A stretch of DNA of 64,000 nt from Auricularia sp. M13 (GCA_037042915.1 CM073194.1:3968001-4032000), one strand, 5' to 3'. Positions 9,766 through 22,323 are shown, counted from the stretch's first letter. Notes: generated by a model not told the origin, from the letters alone. Translations and numbers: made by a program.

Positions 9766-11246
9766 CCGAGGCGTTGCCCTCAGAATGTAAGAACATGTAA
9801 TTCAATTGATGTGGTCTTTCTTTAGCCGTATCAGTGTGTGTTACTGTCGTGTCTCAGGGAGTGGGTGTGATCCCGAAGCACGGCATGGCAGTGAACGGAA
9901 GTATCTGTCAAGCCTGCGCAAACATCCTAAACATGGGCAGGCAGGCTCAAAGTAGTCGTACGGGAGCCATTGATGTCTTTGATACCACCCGCCGAAACCG
10001 TATTATGAGGATTTTTAAGCCTTTGATAGAAGAGTGAGCAGACCGTTGAAGGGGCTGACAGGACTTGGACAGGACAACTTGATGAACTGATTGTATGCTC
10101 GACGCAGATGCATGATGCGCAAAATATCTCTTGATTACTGGCGTGTCATAGACAGCTCATTTTCCACCATGTAGATTATACATTGTCGGGATTCGAGCGC
10201 CAGTTTCCAAGTGTGAAGGGCTGCCGCCGGTCTGAGATAACGTTGGACGTGGGAGTAGCGGAGCGAAGACTCCATTCATGTCCCAATTTGACGATGCCCG
10301 ATCAAAGCCGCAATTCCTCGGGGCATGTTGAAAACAATGGATTCAAAGATTCCGGTGAGAAACCCGCTCGAGTGAAGGAGGCTGCTCGCAACGCTAACGT
10401 GACGCGCACTGCGCCGGTATTGCAAGCTCATTGAGCGCTCTCATTCGAAGCCACGGCACCGTGGGCGAGGTTCGAGAGCATCATGATGAAGGAAGTTTTG
10501 CGCGTACGGGAGCCCGCCAGAAATCCCCGATCACCTGGTCCCCCGCCTGTTGACGGGATAACAGGCAGGCTCAGAAAATCATCTGGATGGAAAGACCGCG
10601 CGCGCGTTCATCTTCAGCGCTCTTGTGAACGGCTACTATTAGTTCTCGAGTTTCAGTTCATTTCCTGCGGAGGTTGACCTGCTCAACGGAATCAGTATTC
10701 CGAGTCATTCAGATCCAGGGTACCGAGGCCTTGCTCCCGTCCTCCTCGCCCGGAAATTCGCGCACAAGACAAAATGCACTCTCAGTCGACCTTGAATCCC
10801 TGTACGTAATCGTCGTTATTCGACGAAGGGTTCGGAATCCCGTGTTGTGGGGGCTGCGCGACTCGACTCAAAGGATTTTGTGTACATTCCTGTCTGAAGG
10901 CGCTCATCAATACGGCAATACAATGGCAGGGCACGAGAACAACGTAGCGAAAGAAGCGAGGTTGCTGACAACAGAGCGTGCACAGCGTCGCCAATGGGAA
11001 TCTCTTTGCCCAAGCTTGGGACATTTCCACACCCGCTGCTTCACGTGGAGGTGCCAGTGCACTGTACTGGAGCACGAAGTCGGGTTTTACGCTGAGAATT
11101 GCTGAGCTTACGGCAATGCCAATCGAACAGCTCTGGACAAAACATTGGCGTACGTCGTACGGAATGCCAACCAACGCGTTGTAAAATCTGTGTACACGAT
11201 CATCCGGTCAGCAGTGAAGCAAGCAAAAGCGAGATCCACGGCGGCT
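9766..11246. other. Low-information stretch with possible gene debris
   Basis: No intact gene. Around 10600-11180 short plus-strand frames (for example 10978-11184) look protein-like, with segments such as A-W-D-I-S-T-P and G-F-T-L-R-I-A-E-L, but frames are broken and no family was recognised. This may be a decayed gene. Confidence 0.35.
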
Positions 11247-11659
11247 CTAGTCTTCCTCGTCGTCAGAGCGGACTAATGGCCGGTCAACTATTTGAATGAT
11301 ATTGTGTCTTCGACGAGTAATCAGCATTGATCAAGGTCCATAAGAGTCCGGACACAATGTCGTCGATTTTGACCTCCCAGTCAACACGCACCCAGTTGTG
11401 CACTAAATCGCCGTCGCGGTACACGAGCATCGTACACGAGCATCGTCGGGAGCATGTCAACGTCCACGTCGTCATCCTCGTCACTGTCGTTGTCCTCTGA
11501 GTCGTCGTCCGAGTCCGAGTCCAAGGCACCGATCTTCTTTGTTTTCGCTTTCGCTTTTGATGAGGCCTTCCCGGCACTCAGCGACGCGAAGCCGAGCACT
11601 GCCCCCTACTGCCCCCCGGGCGCGCAGAAAATTTGTCTATGGGTGCCGTCGTGTAGGCT

Positions 11660-12490
11660 CAACTAAGCCGGCCCCGAGCCGGGTCCCTCCGGCACGGAGG
11701 GGCTTATGACAAAGTCCGCAGAATCGGGGGAAACTCTTTTGCTCGTACCTCCCTTCCCTTCGCCGCTATCAACATGTTTTAAAGAGAAGAATCATAGCCA
11801 AGAACCTCTAGAATACGATGCAGCAGAATTGTAAGTCACCGGCCTCGGGAGTGGTAGGGAATTTGCCATCGGATCCGCCGACTCGGGTGAGGCGCACCGA
11901 CCATTCCCCGAGCCTCAGAGTACTCTGAGGCCAATCTCAGCTCACCATAAATTGTGTTTAATCTTTTTAAGCTTATATCCAGAAGGATTTGGCTGAGCCT
12001 AGTCTGTGTGAGCGACAATGACAAAAACGGTCGTCGCAAATAATCAGCGGATGCAAGCTTGCCGTTTCCGTCGCTGGAGCCGGCCGGATGCGAAACCCAC
12101 CAGCATAGATGACTCTCTAAACCGCCCTCACAGCTCGTTTCTCTCTCAATTATCATTTTCCCCATATGCATAATGACTTTCCCAAGCATTTGATGATAAA
12201 AATAACAGGATAGCAGTTGTTGAACAGGCAAACTGGCGGGCTTTGACAGGCGGTCAGTAATTCAGGGCTCTAAACTTTGCCTATCTGTGGGCGCAAGTAC
12301 TGCTCTCTCAGGTCAATTTTAATTTTGAATCTAATATATACACTTCTTCGCTACAATATCCTCTATGGCAACCAATTCATCTGAGCTGAGGGGAGGGAGG
12401 AAACCGCGATGGGGTTTCCCCCGTTTTGGCGGACTTTGTCACAAACCCCTCCTGCGTCGGGCTACCATATCCTTGGCCCCCCTTAATCAC
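11660..12490. mobile_element. Element with imperfect terminal inverted repeats
   Basis: A 60-70 bp imperfect inverted repeat pairs 11690-11760 with about 12391-12455, both built on GGAGGGG...GACAAAGTCCGC followed by CGGGGGAAA. The approximately 0.8-kb unit has no coding signal and sits inside the phosducin-like pseudogene. Outer ends and a target duplication could not be fixed, so the superfamily is unknown. Confidence 0.5.
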
Positions 12491-12494
12491 AATA

Positions 12495-13440
12495 GCATGA
12501 CCTGAACAGGTTTCAGAACTAGAGAGGCCCTAGGGCGAGTTGAGGAGAGTGCCGCACATTTCAAACTCAGTGGGAGAAGTGCCGCGCGTGCTGCACATGT
12601 GCACCCTGCACCCACAACAAGACCTGAAGTCTTCCAAACAGTCTAGACTTGGTCCATAGTACTATCTCAGCTATTCCAGTCCTTATCTTGTTGCCAACAA
12701 GGTGTCTTGGGTGTGCCTCAGACTCGGGTGCTAAAGTGGCTGTTTTGCCCCTCGACAATTTGGAGTTATCCATGGTACCCTAGAGGCTTTCTGCTGTACC
12801 ATTGTCAACAAAGTAGTGTAATAACATGGAATGGACAAGTTCCAGAACTACAGGAGCTTTGGTTGGAGCAGGAGAGAGTGCTGTGCATTTCAAACCCAGC
12901 AGGAGAAGTGCCGCGCGTGCCGCGCATGTGCACCCAGTGCCCTCAGCAGCATCTGTAGTGTTACAAACAGTCTGGACATGCTCCATAGCTTGGTCTCAGC
13001 TAGTCCAGTCCATAGTGGATGCCTAAATGGTGTTTTGGGTGTGCACTGGGCTTGGGTGGTAAAGGGGCAGTTTTACCCCTCAACCATATCTCATGAACTA
13101 ACACAATCCAACACTATTTCTTGACTATATGTGGATCATATAAGTCTAATATGATGCTCTGGACAAGTTTCAGAACTACAGAAGCTGTGGTTGAAGCAGC
13201 AAGGGGTGCCGCGCATTTCAAACCCAGCAGGAGAAGTGCCGCGCATGCCGCGCATTGGTGCCCAGGCATCTAGCAACCTCCCCACTTAAAACCATTGAGT
13301 ATAGGATGGTCAGAGGGTGTGGGGGTGCACATCCAACCCATGAGATATGTCCATAATGTGTTGTTGGGGTGCTGGGTTGGTGTGGTGGTAGGGTGCTGCA
13401 CAGTGCCGCGCAAGTGCCGCGCAGTGCCGCGCGTGGCTGT
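12495..13440. repeat. Three diverged tandem units of about 328 bp
   Basis: The segment TTTCAGAACTA or a close variant recurs at 12511, 12840 and 13168. Each is followed about 60 bp later by a block rich in GTGCCGCGC and by CATTTCAAAC(C/T)CAG(C/T). The last unit leads into a cluster of three GTGCCGCGC motifs at 13402-13433. Units differ by about 15-25 percent by eye. This repeat lies inside the split phosducin-like gene. Confidence 0.7.
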
Positions 13441-14205
13441 CCACGGAACTATACATCCCAGAATACTGATAATTTTCCTAACATCTTTCTATTGCCTATT
13501 TGGCTTACCCTGCATCTGTAACTTGTGGCCCACACTTGACTCTACAATTTGCTCTAGAAATTAACGGAATTGGCTATGTTTCTGTAGAGATATTGTCTGC
13601 GCACCACATGCGCGGCACGCGCGGCAAAACATCCAGGCCCAGGCCGGAGGGGTTTGATCCGAACCTAGCCGTCGTGCAAGATTGACGAGCGCGCTGTCCA
13701 GCCTTGAACAGCGATCTAATCCCTAGAGCAGGAACAAGTCAGCAGCACAATTCACTAGCGGTTGCTAGCGCACGGCACGGACCTCGTCGTTGTCGTCGAG
13801 CTCCTCATACGGCTTGGCGAGCAGAGCACTCCTCGAGCTTCGCGTTGTGGGTGCGCAGCGCTTCCTGACGTGCAGCGCGGACGCGGGCGTCTTGCTCCGC
13901 GCGATCGCGAATGACGCCCTTGACGCCCGTGCGCCCGGGGCCCAGATTCGTGCTGTGGCTCAGCGCCGTGTGCAGCGGGTTGGCTCTCAGGCTCAGATTC
14001 GTTGTCGGACCCGCCGAACAGCTCTTTATCGGTGTATGCAGAAGGCGATCCCGGTGGCCATTGTGCCACGCGACGGCGTCCGTGTGGGAGCTGACGAGCG
14101 CGACTGGCCGTTGGAGAGACCGCCGGAGAGCACCAGCTGTTCGATATCGCCAGACTGATGCATAATAAGGCGACGATGGAGCAAGGTCAAGAGGCTACAT
14201 ACCAT

Positions 14206-14732
14206 TCTGCGCTGTTCTGCCGTGCGAGGCTGAGGTCAAGGATGCAAGTTAATTAGCAAGACCTTCGGCCTTCGGTCCGAGCCGGCGGCGCTAACAGCTT
14301 CTTCCCGTCCACTTTTCAACTCACAAGTCCAGGAATGCAGGGAATATATCACGACGACAGGCAAGGCCTTCCAAAAGATTATCGTGCCTTTGCGAGCCCG
14401 CGTCGACCGGTGCGTTCGCCTCCTGAGCGTCTTTGCGGGAACACTAGTGGTCCGGGGCTCACCGTTATTGACTGAATGGTCCTTCATCATCTCTTTGTCA
14501 AATATTTTCTTCAATCTCCGGACAAGAACTTGTAGGCAAGTCTGCTACATAAATTATCTTCCAGTTATAAATGGCATGAATTCGGTGTGATTCCTAGTGC
14601 ACCAAGTGTTTACACGCGCTTGTCCCGCCTACTCACTCGCGCACACCATCTGGCCTCGCACCAGAGGCCTAACACGAATTCCCTTCCCAGAGAAGGGCTC
14701 GGTTACACCTGATTGTTGCGCGCGCCCTCCAT
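14206..14732. other. No gene recognised
   Basis: Lies between the start of the phosducin-like pseudogene and FYV10, which diverge here, so it may hold the old shared promoter. A minus-strand 92-codon frame at 14236-14514 has no recognisable motif. Confidence 0.4.
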
Positions 14733-16197
14733 ATGGCAACGAATCGCCTGAACAGCGAGGGCATCCTGCTCTTTGAGCATCCGTTTGCTCGCGTGCGCCA
14801 CATGCGAAATAATTGGCTAGGCAATCAACTTAGGTCGCAATATAGGTGCCCTACGAGAACCTGCGCAAGGGCTTCAGAGCGTCGCAGAAACACATCGAGC
14901 GCGAAACGGGCGCTATCCAGGCCCAACTGGGCGAGCTGGCCCAGGGTCCGTACGATGCGCTGGCGACGCTCAAGGCGCTTGAGGGTATGATTTCCAAGGT
15001 CGAGGGCCTCAAGAGCAAGGTATGCAGTTTCGCCGTTGACCAAGTCCGTTCTGACTGACTCACTTGACTGTGTGTGCAGTTGGAATCCGTGCACGAGACC
15101 ATCAACCTGCCGAACCAGCGGACGCTGAAGCAGCGTCTCGAGCATATAGCTGCACTGGACGCCTGCTCGCTACGTACAGACCCGGAATTCGATCAATGGG
15201 CTGCGACAAGGCTGGACCGGTGGCTGGTGGACTGGACGTTGCGTGCGGGCCGCGAGCAGACCGCACGTCAGCTGGCGGTTGAACGAAACATCGAGGCAAG
15301 CAGCATCCTTGACCATGTGAGTTACCCGTTGAACTAACTGTTCACCAGCCTCTCGTGGACATAGACTTGTTTTTGTACATTCGGCGAGTGGAGGAAGCTT
15401 TGGCCGGCCATTCATGTACAGAGGCCCTGGCATGGTGCAGCGAGAACAAGGTCGCGCTGCGCAAAGCCAAGGTATGCTGGTTACCCAGCGGCCTCGAAGT
15501 TTTGCAATGCTGATGTGCGAGGACAGTGCACGCTCGAATTCGACCTGCGACTGCAAGAGTACATCGAGCTCTGCCGGCAAGCGCGCTACACCGACGCAAT
15601 AGCGTACGCACGCAAGTACCTCAAAGCGTGGCAAGAAACGCACGGCGACCAGATCCAGCGCGCCAGCGCGCTGCTCTGCTTCACCGAGAGCACCTCATGC
15701 AAGCCCTACCGACGGCTCTACGACACCGCGCGCTGGACGCGGCTTGCGGAGTCCTACCGCCTCGCGGTCTACGAGCTGTACTCCATTCCCGCTCAGCCGC
15801 TGCTCCTCTACGCCATCCATGCGGGCCTCTCCTCGCTCAAGGTGCCAGCGTGCTTCGCGCCGGAGGACGGGGAGCACAACATCGACTGCCCGGTGTGCGA
15901 TAAGGACGCGCTGGGCGGGCTCGCGCACGAGGTGCCAAGCTCGCACCAGGTCAACAGCACCATTGTGTGCAGGATCACTGGCAGGATTATGGATGGCGAC
16001 AATTCGCCCATGGCATTCCCCAACGGCAATGTCTATTCTAAGGAGGTGCGTGCCGATCTGCTTCCCTAGACTCTGTGCTCATGTATACGGTACAGGCGCT
16101 GGAGAACATGGCCGCGCAGAACGATGGGATGGTCACTGACCCTCGGACAGGCGACACCGTGCCGTTCAGTGCCTTGAAGAAAGTGTTCATAACGTGA
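14733..16197 (+). CDS. FYV10: GID/CTLH ubiquitin ligase subunit Fyv10/Gid9 (MAEA)
   Basis: RING-type subunit of the GID/CTLH E3 complex, which in yeast marks gluconeogenic enzymes for degradation and in animals is MAEA. Six exons join in phase (14733-14792, 14846-15019, 15080-15316, 15349-15471, 15527-16045, 16096-16197; 404 aa). The N-terminal helical region (P-Y-E-N-L-R-K) leads to LisH/CTLH-type helices (I-R-R-V-E-E-A-L; E-A-L-A-W-C-S-E-N-K; Y-I-E-L-C-R). The C-terminal RING-Gid domain has C-P-V-C, a conserved P-N-G-N-V-Y-S-K-E-A-L-E and a final F-S-A-L-K-K-V-F. Intron 3 is only 32 nt. Length and domain order match the family. Start: first ATG, giving the expected short lead before the helical region. 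Confidence 0.92.
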
Positions 16198-16897
16198 TCG
16201 GAAGCTGTATTCGTATCGTCCCAACTCAATGTGTGTATTACATCTATCCCCGACCACCCTTCTGTCCGAGTGCTCCTGTAGCTGCGGCGGTTCAAGAACA
16301 TCCTCTCGGTGCGCTCCTGCGCCGTGGTCAACCTCCTGAGCCCGCTGATGAGCACTTGGACGCGACCCAGCGTCCACAAATTGTCGCCTGTTACCAAAAT
16401 TATCGCGTTTACGGCGGCGCTTGTCTTGTGGATTCGTCCTTCGCCTTGTCGTATCCACGTTGTACACTGCCGGACGAATCGATGCGTGATGCTTGACCGC
16501 GGGTCGTTGGCTCTGGATTAGTAACCGAACTTGAGCTCCGTATAACCGCAGCATGTGACAAATCCATTCCGAGACGCGCAGATCCGGTATCACCTCAGGA
16601 TAGACTGAGTGTATCCGGTTGATAGATTTATGACAACGAGTCATTATGTATCGTGTCTTACTTTGATTTACTTGAGGTCTATCAGTGGATTACATCCTAT
16701 ATTTTGTACTGGAATACAGCAGCAGTGCATGATACCGAGTGATCCGGAGAGTCCTTGTGCACAGCACAGTCGCCATCCAGTCCTGCCAGTCAAAGAATGT
16801 CGTACCTTCGTCCTAGTCGCCGAACACAGACCACAGATGACTTTGAGGATCGAAACGGTACGAACCATGCCATGTTTGCGCCAGCGCTTGTTCACTT
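16198..16897. other. No gene recognised
   Basis: FYV10 3' region followed by AT-richer sequence. A plus-strand stretch near 16285-16450 looks weakly coding but matches nothing known to me. Confidence 0.35.
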
Positions 16898-19800
16898 TTG
16901 GCAACAGATTGGCGCCAGGATGGGCAGCAATGGCTCTGCCTCGTTTGCACGGGCGCAGTGTCCTGCCGTCTGTCAGATGCTCTGAAACACGAGAAGCGCG
17001 AAAAGCACCAGACTGCCCGCGCACGGGCCCACGAAGCCCGCTCACTTGCGCAGCCCAGCTCAAGCAGTGCCAGCACTTCGGCACCCTTGCCCGCGGTTCC
17101 GTCGCCTCTCGTGGACGCGCCACACTCTATGGCAGCAATCTGGGCGCAAAAGGCTGCTTTATTATCGGCAGGAACTGGCGATATTTTGATATGCTCGTGG
17201 ACAGACATGAAGCTTCATCTGAACAGCAGTCTAGCGGCACTGGACCAGTTGATTTTGGCGAAGATGAATTCCTGTCTCTGGACCAGGCTTCGACAAATTA
17301 TGACTACCGATCTGCTGCAGAGCAAGATGCGGCTGACCGGCTGGCAAAGGACTTGTTCCGCCGTGACCATCGAGACGACCCAGATGTGGCTTTCAGTTCC
17401 GACGACGAAGAATGTGAACGTCCGCCATCTCAGATCCAATCGGATGACGAAGAAGATACTGCAGAGGTCTGTAATTGCTGGGAAAAAAATTCTCCGTGGT
17501 ATTTATCTGCGCAGGATTCCACGATGCCGCGAACGGCGAGCATGGCTCCACGGCAGAGCCTGAAGCGACGCGCAGATGCCCTAGAAGCCGATATATCAAA
17601 TCCGTGGTTTCCCTGGACCTCTAAGCAGGTAATGTCGTCGCTTTTTCGCATTCTGGCTCAGAGACTCAACATCGCCAGGTTTGTTCTGCTGGGGCACTCA
17701 GGCATCTGCGACGTGCTGCTTTCTCCCGCAATCAACTCGAGCTCGTCTCATGGCTGGCAACCTTCAACGGAGCCGATGAGATGCCTTCTGAGCACCAGAT
17801 GCGTGACTTGGAGAAGCTTCTACAGGATCTCTGTGGCATTAGGACCATCGATTACATTGGGGCGATGGGCAACCGCTTTTCTGTTAATTCACTCGCAGAT
17901 ATGCTTGCTCAGGTATGAATTCACATTCAACCTGTTTTGATTACTCATCTCGTGTCAGGAATGGGCAAATCCTAGTGTCCGCCCGCACTTGCACGATCTC
18001 CCGGAGGACGCAGGACAGACAGTACAAGAGGCATGGCAGACTGAGCGTTGGATGCAGGATATACCGGATCACCTTGCCACTCCAATGGTTCGTGTTGCCA
18101 GTCTCGATTATTTTGTCTTCGAACCGGCCCTGCTGCGCTCCGGCCGCGTTTGCATGCTCTACCGCTTGCTCACGCGCGGAGGCACGGTATTCGCCAAGAC
18201 ATGGCCGATGACAACGGTTTCGAGACAGCGTGTGGACGGATCTATCGACGAGGGATGGTATGTCCATGAGTACGAGACGGTCGAGATTTCTGTCGCCGAG
18301 CTTCTTCTACCGCTCCCGCTCCTCGCCGATCAACACCAGCTGTATGGCCTTCCCAGCCCAAATGAGGTTCTCGGTGCGCCTATTTCACAGATTTCTGTTC
18401 GGATAATAGCTGAGAATACCAGGTACATACTTAACCGCCGCTGATCGTGCCGAGGGATCCGTAACACCATGGACGCGCACCGATCCAACGAAAGGCAATC
18501 GTTGGCGGGCTTTGGCGCGGAACTGTCGCGTCAAAGCAGCTCCTTGCTGGGTATACGCCGATGATACATCGGGAAACCAGTCGAAGAAGTGGAACAAGCA
18601 TAATAGCTTTCTTTTCACTCTCGCCGGTCTACCGCGTGCGCAGGCGCAACAGGAGTACAACATCCACTTTCTCACAACATCCAACATCGCCGCCACCACG
18701 GAAATGATGGATGCGGTTGTATCTCAGTTCGAGTATGTCTTCTTTGTGCCATGTACGTGAATACTAACTTAATTATGTGTATAGAGAGGGCCAGGAATCT
18801 GGAATCTGGGCGTACGACTGCCAGGACCACGAGCTTGTCCTTCTTATCCCTTCTGTATTCGCCATGCTCGGTGACAACCCGATGCAGAGCGAGTTCTGCT
18901 GTCACATCGGCTTGCGGGGTCGCTTCTTCTGCCGCGCGTGCTGGGTGGAAGGCAAACGTCGAAAAGCGAATACAAGACCCGATCCAAACGATGATACGCA
19001 CGATGGCAACAGCGGAGGTAGCAGCGAGAGCTCTTCCGCTGCGAGCATTGCGTCTGGAATCTCAGGTGCTTCTCAGACCAAGCCCTCCCGCCGAAAGAAG
19101 ATTGTGGAGACGATGGCAGAGATGGCTGATCGTGTCCGAAGATTTACGAAGGCATGTTATCCATCAGCTTTACATGATTTCTCACCGCTTCCTGCAGCTT
19201 GGAGAGCCGCGGACGAAGCGGGAGACCCTGAAAAACCTTTCTACCATCCAATCCGCCGCCTTTCAGTCCGCAAATGCTCAGACAGACTTCAAGAAGGCGA
19301 AAACGCAGTTCGGTGTAAAGGATACGTTCTTTGAACACTTTGCAGAGCGTCTCTTTGCGGCCATGAAGGGCAAACGAGGCGCAGAAGCGCGTCGCAAGGC
19401 TGCAGCCGACTGTAAAGCGCGATTTCCTCCAACTCTATCAAGTCCGATCTGGCGGCTTGACGGTACGCGTACCATGTTCCAGTTTTCATCTCATCCATGA
19501 TTGCGTAGAGCTCGATCCACATTGTGACACGCCGGTCGAAATTCTCCACGTGGTTCTACTCGGAATTATCAAATACTTCTGGCGCGACGTTGTGCAGAAC
19601 CAGTGCAAATCTGACAAGGCGCGAGCAGAATTAATTGCGCGCCTCGACTCGCTCGATGTCTCGGGCCTGGGAATCTCACCGTTGAAGGGCGAGACACTGG
19701 TCGATTATGCTGGCTCTCTCGTTGGACGCGACTTTCGTTTTTTGGTCCAGGCGGCGCCATTCGTGCTCCAGAATCTTGTTTCCTCGACTGCTATAACACT

Positions 19801-21495
19801 TGGACGTGTCTGGCGAATATGGTGCCTCTCATCTGGCAGCCCCGAATTGAGAATCTGGATCTTTACCTGGTACGTGAATTTCCGTGCCGCATGTTGCACC
19901 GTATTCACATTTCTAGGAACAACTTGAGACTTCGATCCGTAACTTCCTGGCCGCGACCGCGAAGTGGACACCATCTTGGTTCAACAAGCCGAAATTTCAT
20001 CTCCTGCTACACCTTCCTGCACACATCCGGCGCTTTGGACCAGCCATTCTCTTTGCGACGGAGGGGTTCGAGGCCTTCAACGCGGTCATACGCATCAAGA
20101 GCATTCACTCGAACCGCCAAGCACCCTCTCGTGACATTGCATTGGCGTTGGCTCAGGGCGATTGTGTGCGCCATTTACTCAGCGGTGGCTATTTCTTCCG
20201 ACGGATCGCCGCGCCCATGCCAGCGGGAACTTTGCGTCTGAGGGGCGCTATTGACATGCGCCAACCAGTTTCTTCGCGACCGCGTACGTACATCGCTGAT
20301 AAACCAGCACTTCCAAACGGTCAACGGCCACTGAGAGCCGGCGCTGCGGCTCGCTCCCTGGCAACACTGAACCCTATCATTCGTACACACCTTGGTTTGC
20401 CGACAGAGGACGTTGTCACAACTGGTACATCGGGTAAGAAACTCCGATAACGTCTTAAGAGCTTGCTCATGCGTCAAAGCACACATTGCGGGTGATCCTT
20501 TGGCATATAGCGCCTCCGCGCACTCCACTGCCGGCTTTACCAATGACGTGGCACCTGAGACGACCGTACGGCAGTGCCGCAACATATGGCTCGAAAACGG
20601 CGACAAGGCCTCTCCTTCCCAGTGGGTGATCTTCCGGAGGGACCCCTCGACTTACTCCCTCGGTCGCATTAAGGAGATCCTTCACATTCCGGATACAACC
20701 ACTGTCGAAGCGCATGAATCGGTTCTTCTCAACACCCCGATTGTGCCTGTATCGGAGTTGTCTAAGCCGTACAACATGCCGAAAGTCCCACCCCTACGAG
20801 AGTGGAGAGCTATTGCCGCTCAGGTGCGCTACATGTCATCCGACCATTACATGATCATCACACCGGGCTAGGGACTGGTGTGTACGGTCAATGTGCAGCA
20901 CGATTGTGCAAATCATGGCTGTGCCGCTACTGGGACGCGTGTCATTCGACAGGAGAGAATGGTTACCGAAAGGACAATGCCGACGATTGCTCATACGGCG
21001 CATGAGGACTGGATTATCAACACTGGCCAGATGCGAGATGCACTGCACGTTCGCGCACTTGCGGTACAGCCAGAAGTACTCGACTTGGACGACGCGATTT
21101 ACAAGGGAGTTGCAGAGGTTATCAACGCGCGTAAGAAACGCCGGGTCCGCGCTCCAGACGCAGACGATGCGCAGCTCGCATCTGCTGGTTCTCATGCTGC
21201 AATTCCGGGACCTTCACACCAGCAACCACCGTCCCGGTATTCTGCTTCTGGGAGCTCTTCTGCTCTTCGACGGCCTGGCATAATCTATCCCCCCTTTCAG
21301 ACAGTGCCTTCCAATGCGCCCGCAGGTAATCCACTCGACGAGAACACTCATAGCCAAGGGGAATACCTTCGATTGCACGGTATGTTTCGGAATTACTCAA
21401 ATCTAGTCTCCTCCGACTCACTTTATTATTCTATCAGCGGTCGGTCGTCGCTAGGGAGAAGCGAGACCTGGGGTCCCGAGCCGACGGACACATAG
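16898..21495 (+). pseudogene. Transposon-related C2H2 multi-exon gene, probably decayed
   Basis: The reading frame begins with a C2H2 finger (C-L-V-C...H-E-K-R-E-K-H). It continues through many short exons: an acidic block near 17250-17460; N-P-W-F-P-W ending 17628; L-C-G-I-R-T-I-D-Y; E-W-A-N-P-S-V-R-P-H-L-H; T-S-G-N-Q-S-K-K-W-N-K-H near 18570; G-D-N-P-M-Q-S-E-F near 18870; D-T-P-V-E-I-L-H-V-V-L-L-G near 19530; F-N-K-P-K-F-H-L-L-L-H-L-P-A-H-I-R-R near 19990; C-T-V-N-V-Q-H-D-C near 20890. I know this block order from a very high-copy family in Agaricomycete genomes, likely transposon-encoded; the superfamily is not certain to me. A GC-AG intron occurs after 19155. One base is missing or extra near 19780, and the N-terminal frame also shifts near 17170, so it is probably inactive. 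Outer transposon ends were not found. Confidence 0.65.
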
Positions 21496-22323
21496 AGCAC
21501 AAAGGGAGAATGCACGAGGCCTCACATATGTTCAGGATGTATTGGTTCAATTGTTGTTTCATACCTCCAGAGTGCCATAGCTTACCATAACGTGCCCTGG
21601 ACGGTATTTACTCGAGAAACAAAGTTGCGGAGCATCGGCACGGATGATTTTGATCCCGCGATGCTCTCTTTCTCAACCACCAGCTGCGATGGCCAGTCTG
21701 ATCACGGTCTGCCGCTCTTCTCTGCAGCAAAACTATTGCAGTTGGACTTGTCTGCTCCTGTTTGGGCTCTTCTGGGTTCTTTCGGCAACTTGATTGTGTG
21801 GTTCCCTTCACTTCGCACCATCACGAGTGCTGTCCGGGCATAACCACTGCAACCAACCATTAAATGCCCTGCTGTCTCGTTTAAACGACAGGAATATGGT
21901 CCTTGTTTTCTGTGCTGCTACATACTCTCTGGGTTGACGCCGTGTGCTTGTTTTCCCATCGGCAGCACACTTTGCGTTCGTTTGTGGGACGGATGGCAAT
22001 TGGCAGCGTTTACGGACCGAGGTAAGGCCTACAAGAGACCTTTATATGCTGTCTGTGTCTTGCAACAACGATAATCTGGGCCGGAAACGCGCTTTCGTGC
22101 CCCGCGGTTCCGCAGTGCGCGTCCTTCCGGCAGCGTCCGCCCTCTGCGGCACTCGCCGTCAGCCAACGCGTGTCTGGGTCTCAAAACGCGCCTGTTTGCT
22201 CTCTGTTTTGCTCAATAAACACCTCACGTGCAGTACCAGTACTCGGCTATCCGCGAGAGAGGTATAAAGGCTCGCCATACGCGCGTCGTGGATCCCCAAC
22301 ACGTCTGTAAAGGCTGTACCCGC
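21496..22323. other. Intergenic; TATA-like box at 22262
   Basis: No gene recognised. GGTATAAAGGC at 22260-22270 lies about 55-60 bp before the proposed ATG at 22324 and supports that start. Confidence 0.4.

Larger units (their letters stand above)
11247..14205 (-). pseudogene. Phosducin-like gene, broken and split by repeats
   Basis: Read on the minus strand, an ATG at 14205 is followed at once by a GTATGT intron. Next comes an exon from 14154 encoding D-I-E-Q-L-V-L-S-G, then G-V-K-G-V-I-R-D-R-A-E in another frame, then near 13735-13680 L-D-R-C-S-R-L-D-S-A-L. These are successive blocks of phosducin-like proteins, the thioredoxin-fold chaperone cofactors for G-protein beta and CCT substrates. 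About 2 kb of repeats follow. The C-terminal half then resumes from about 11650: F-L-R-A-R, an acidic stretch, L-P-T-M-L-V-Y, W-V-R-V-D-W-E, R-R-H-N-I-I and a terminal S-D-D-E-E-D before the stop at 11247. Several frame changes, a 13-bp tandem duplication, a missing block before L-D-R-C and an extra stretch of about 31 nt show it is not functional. Confidence 0.75.
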
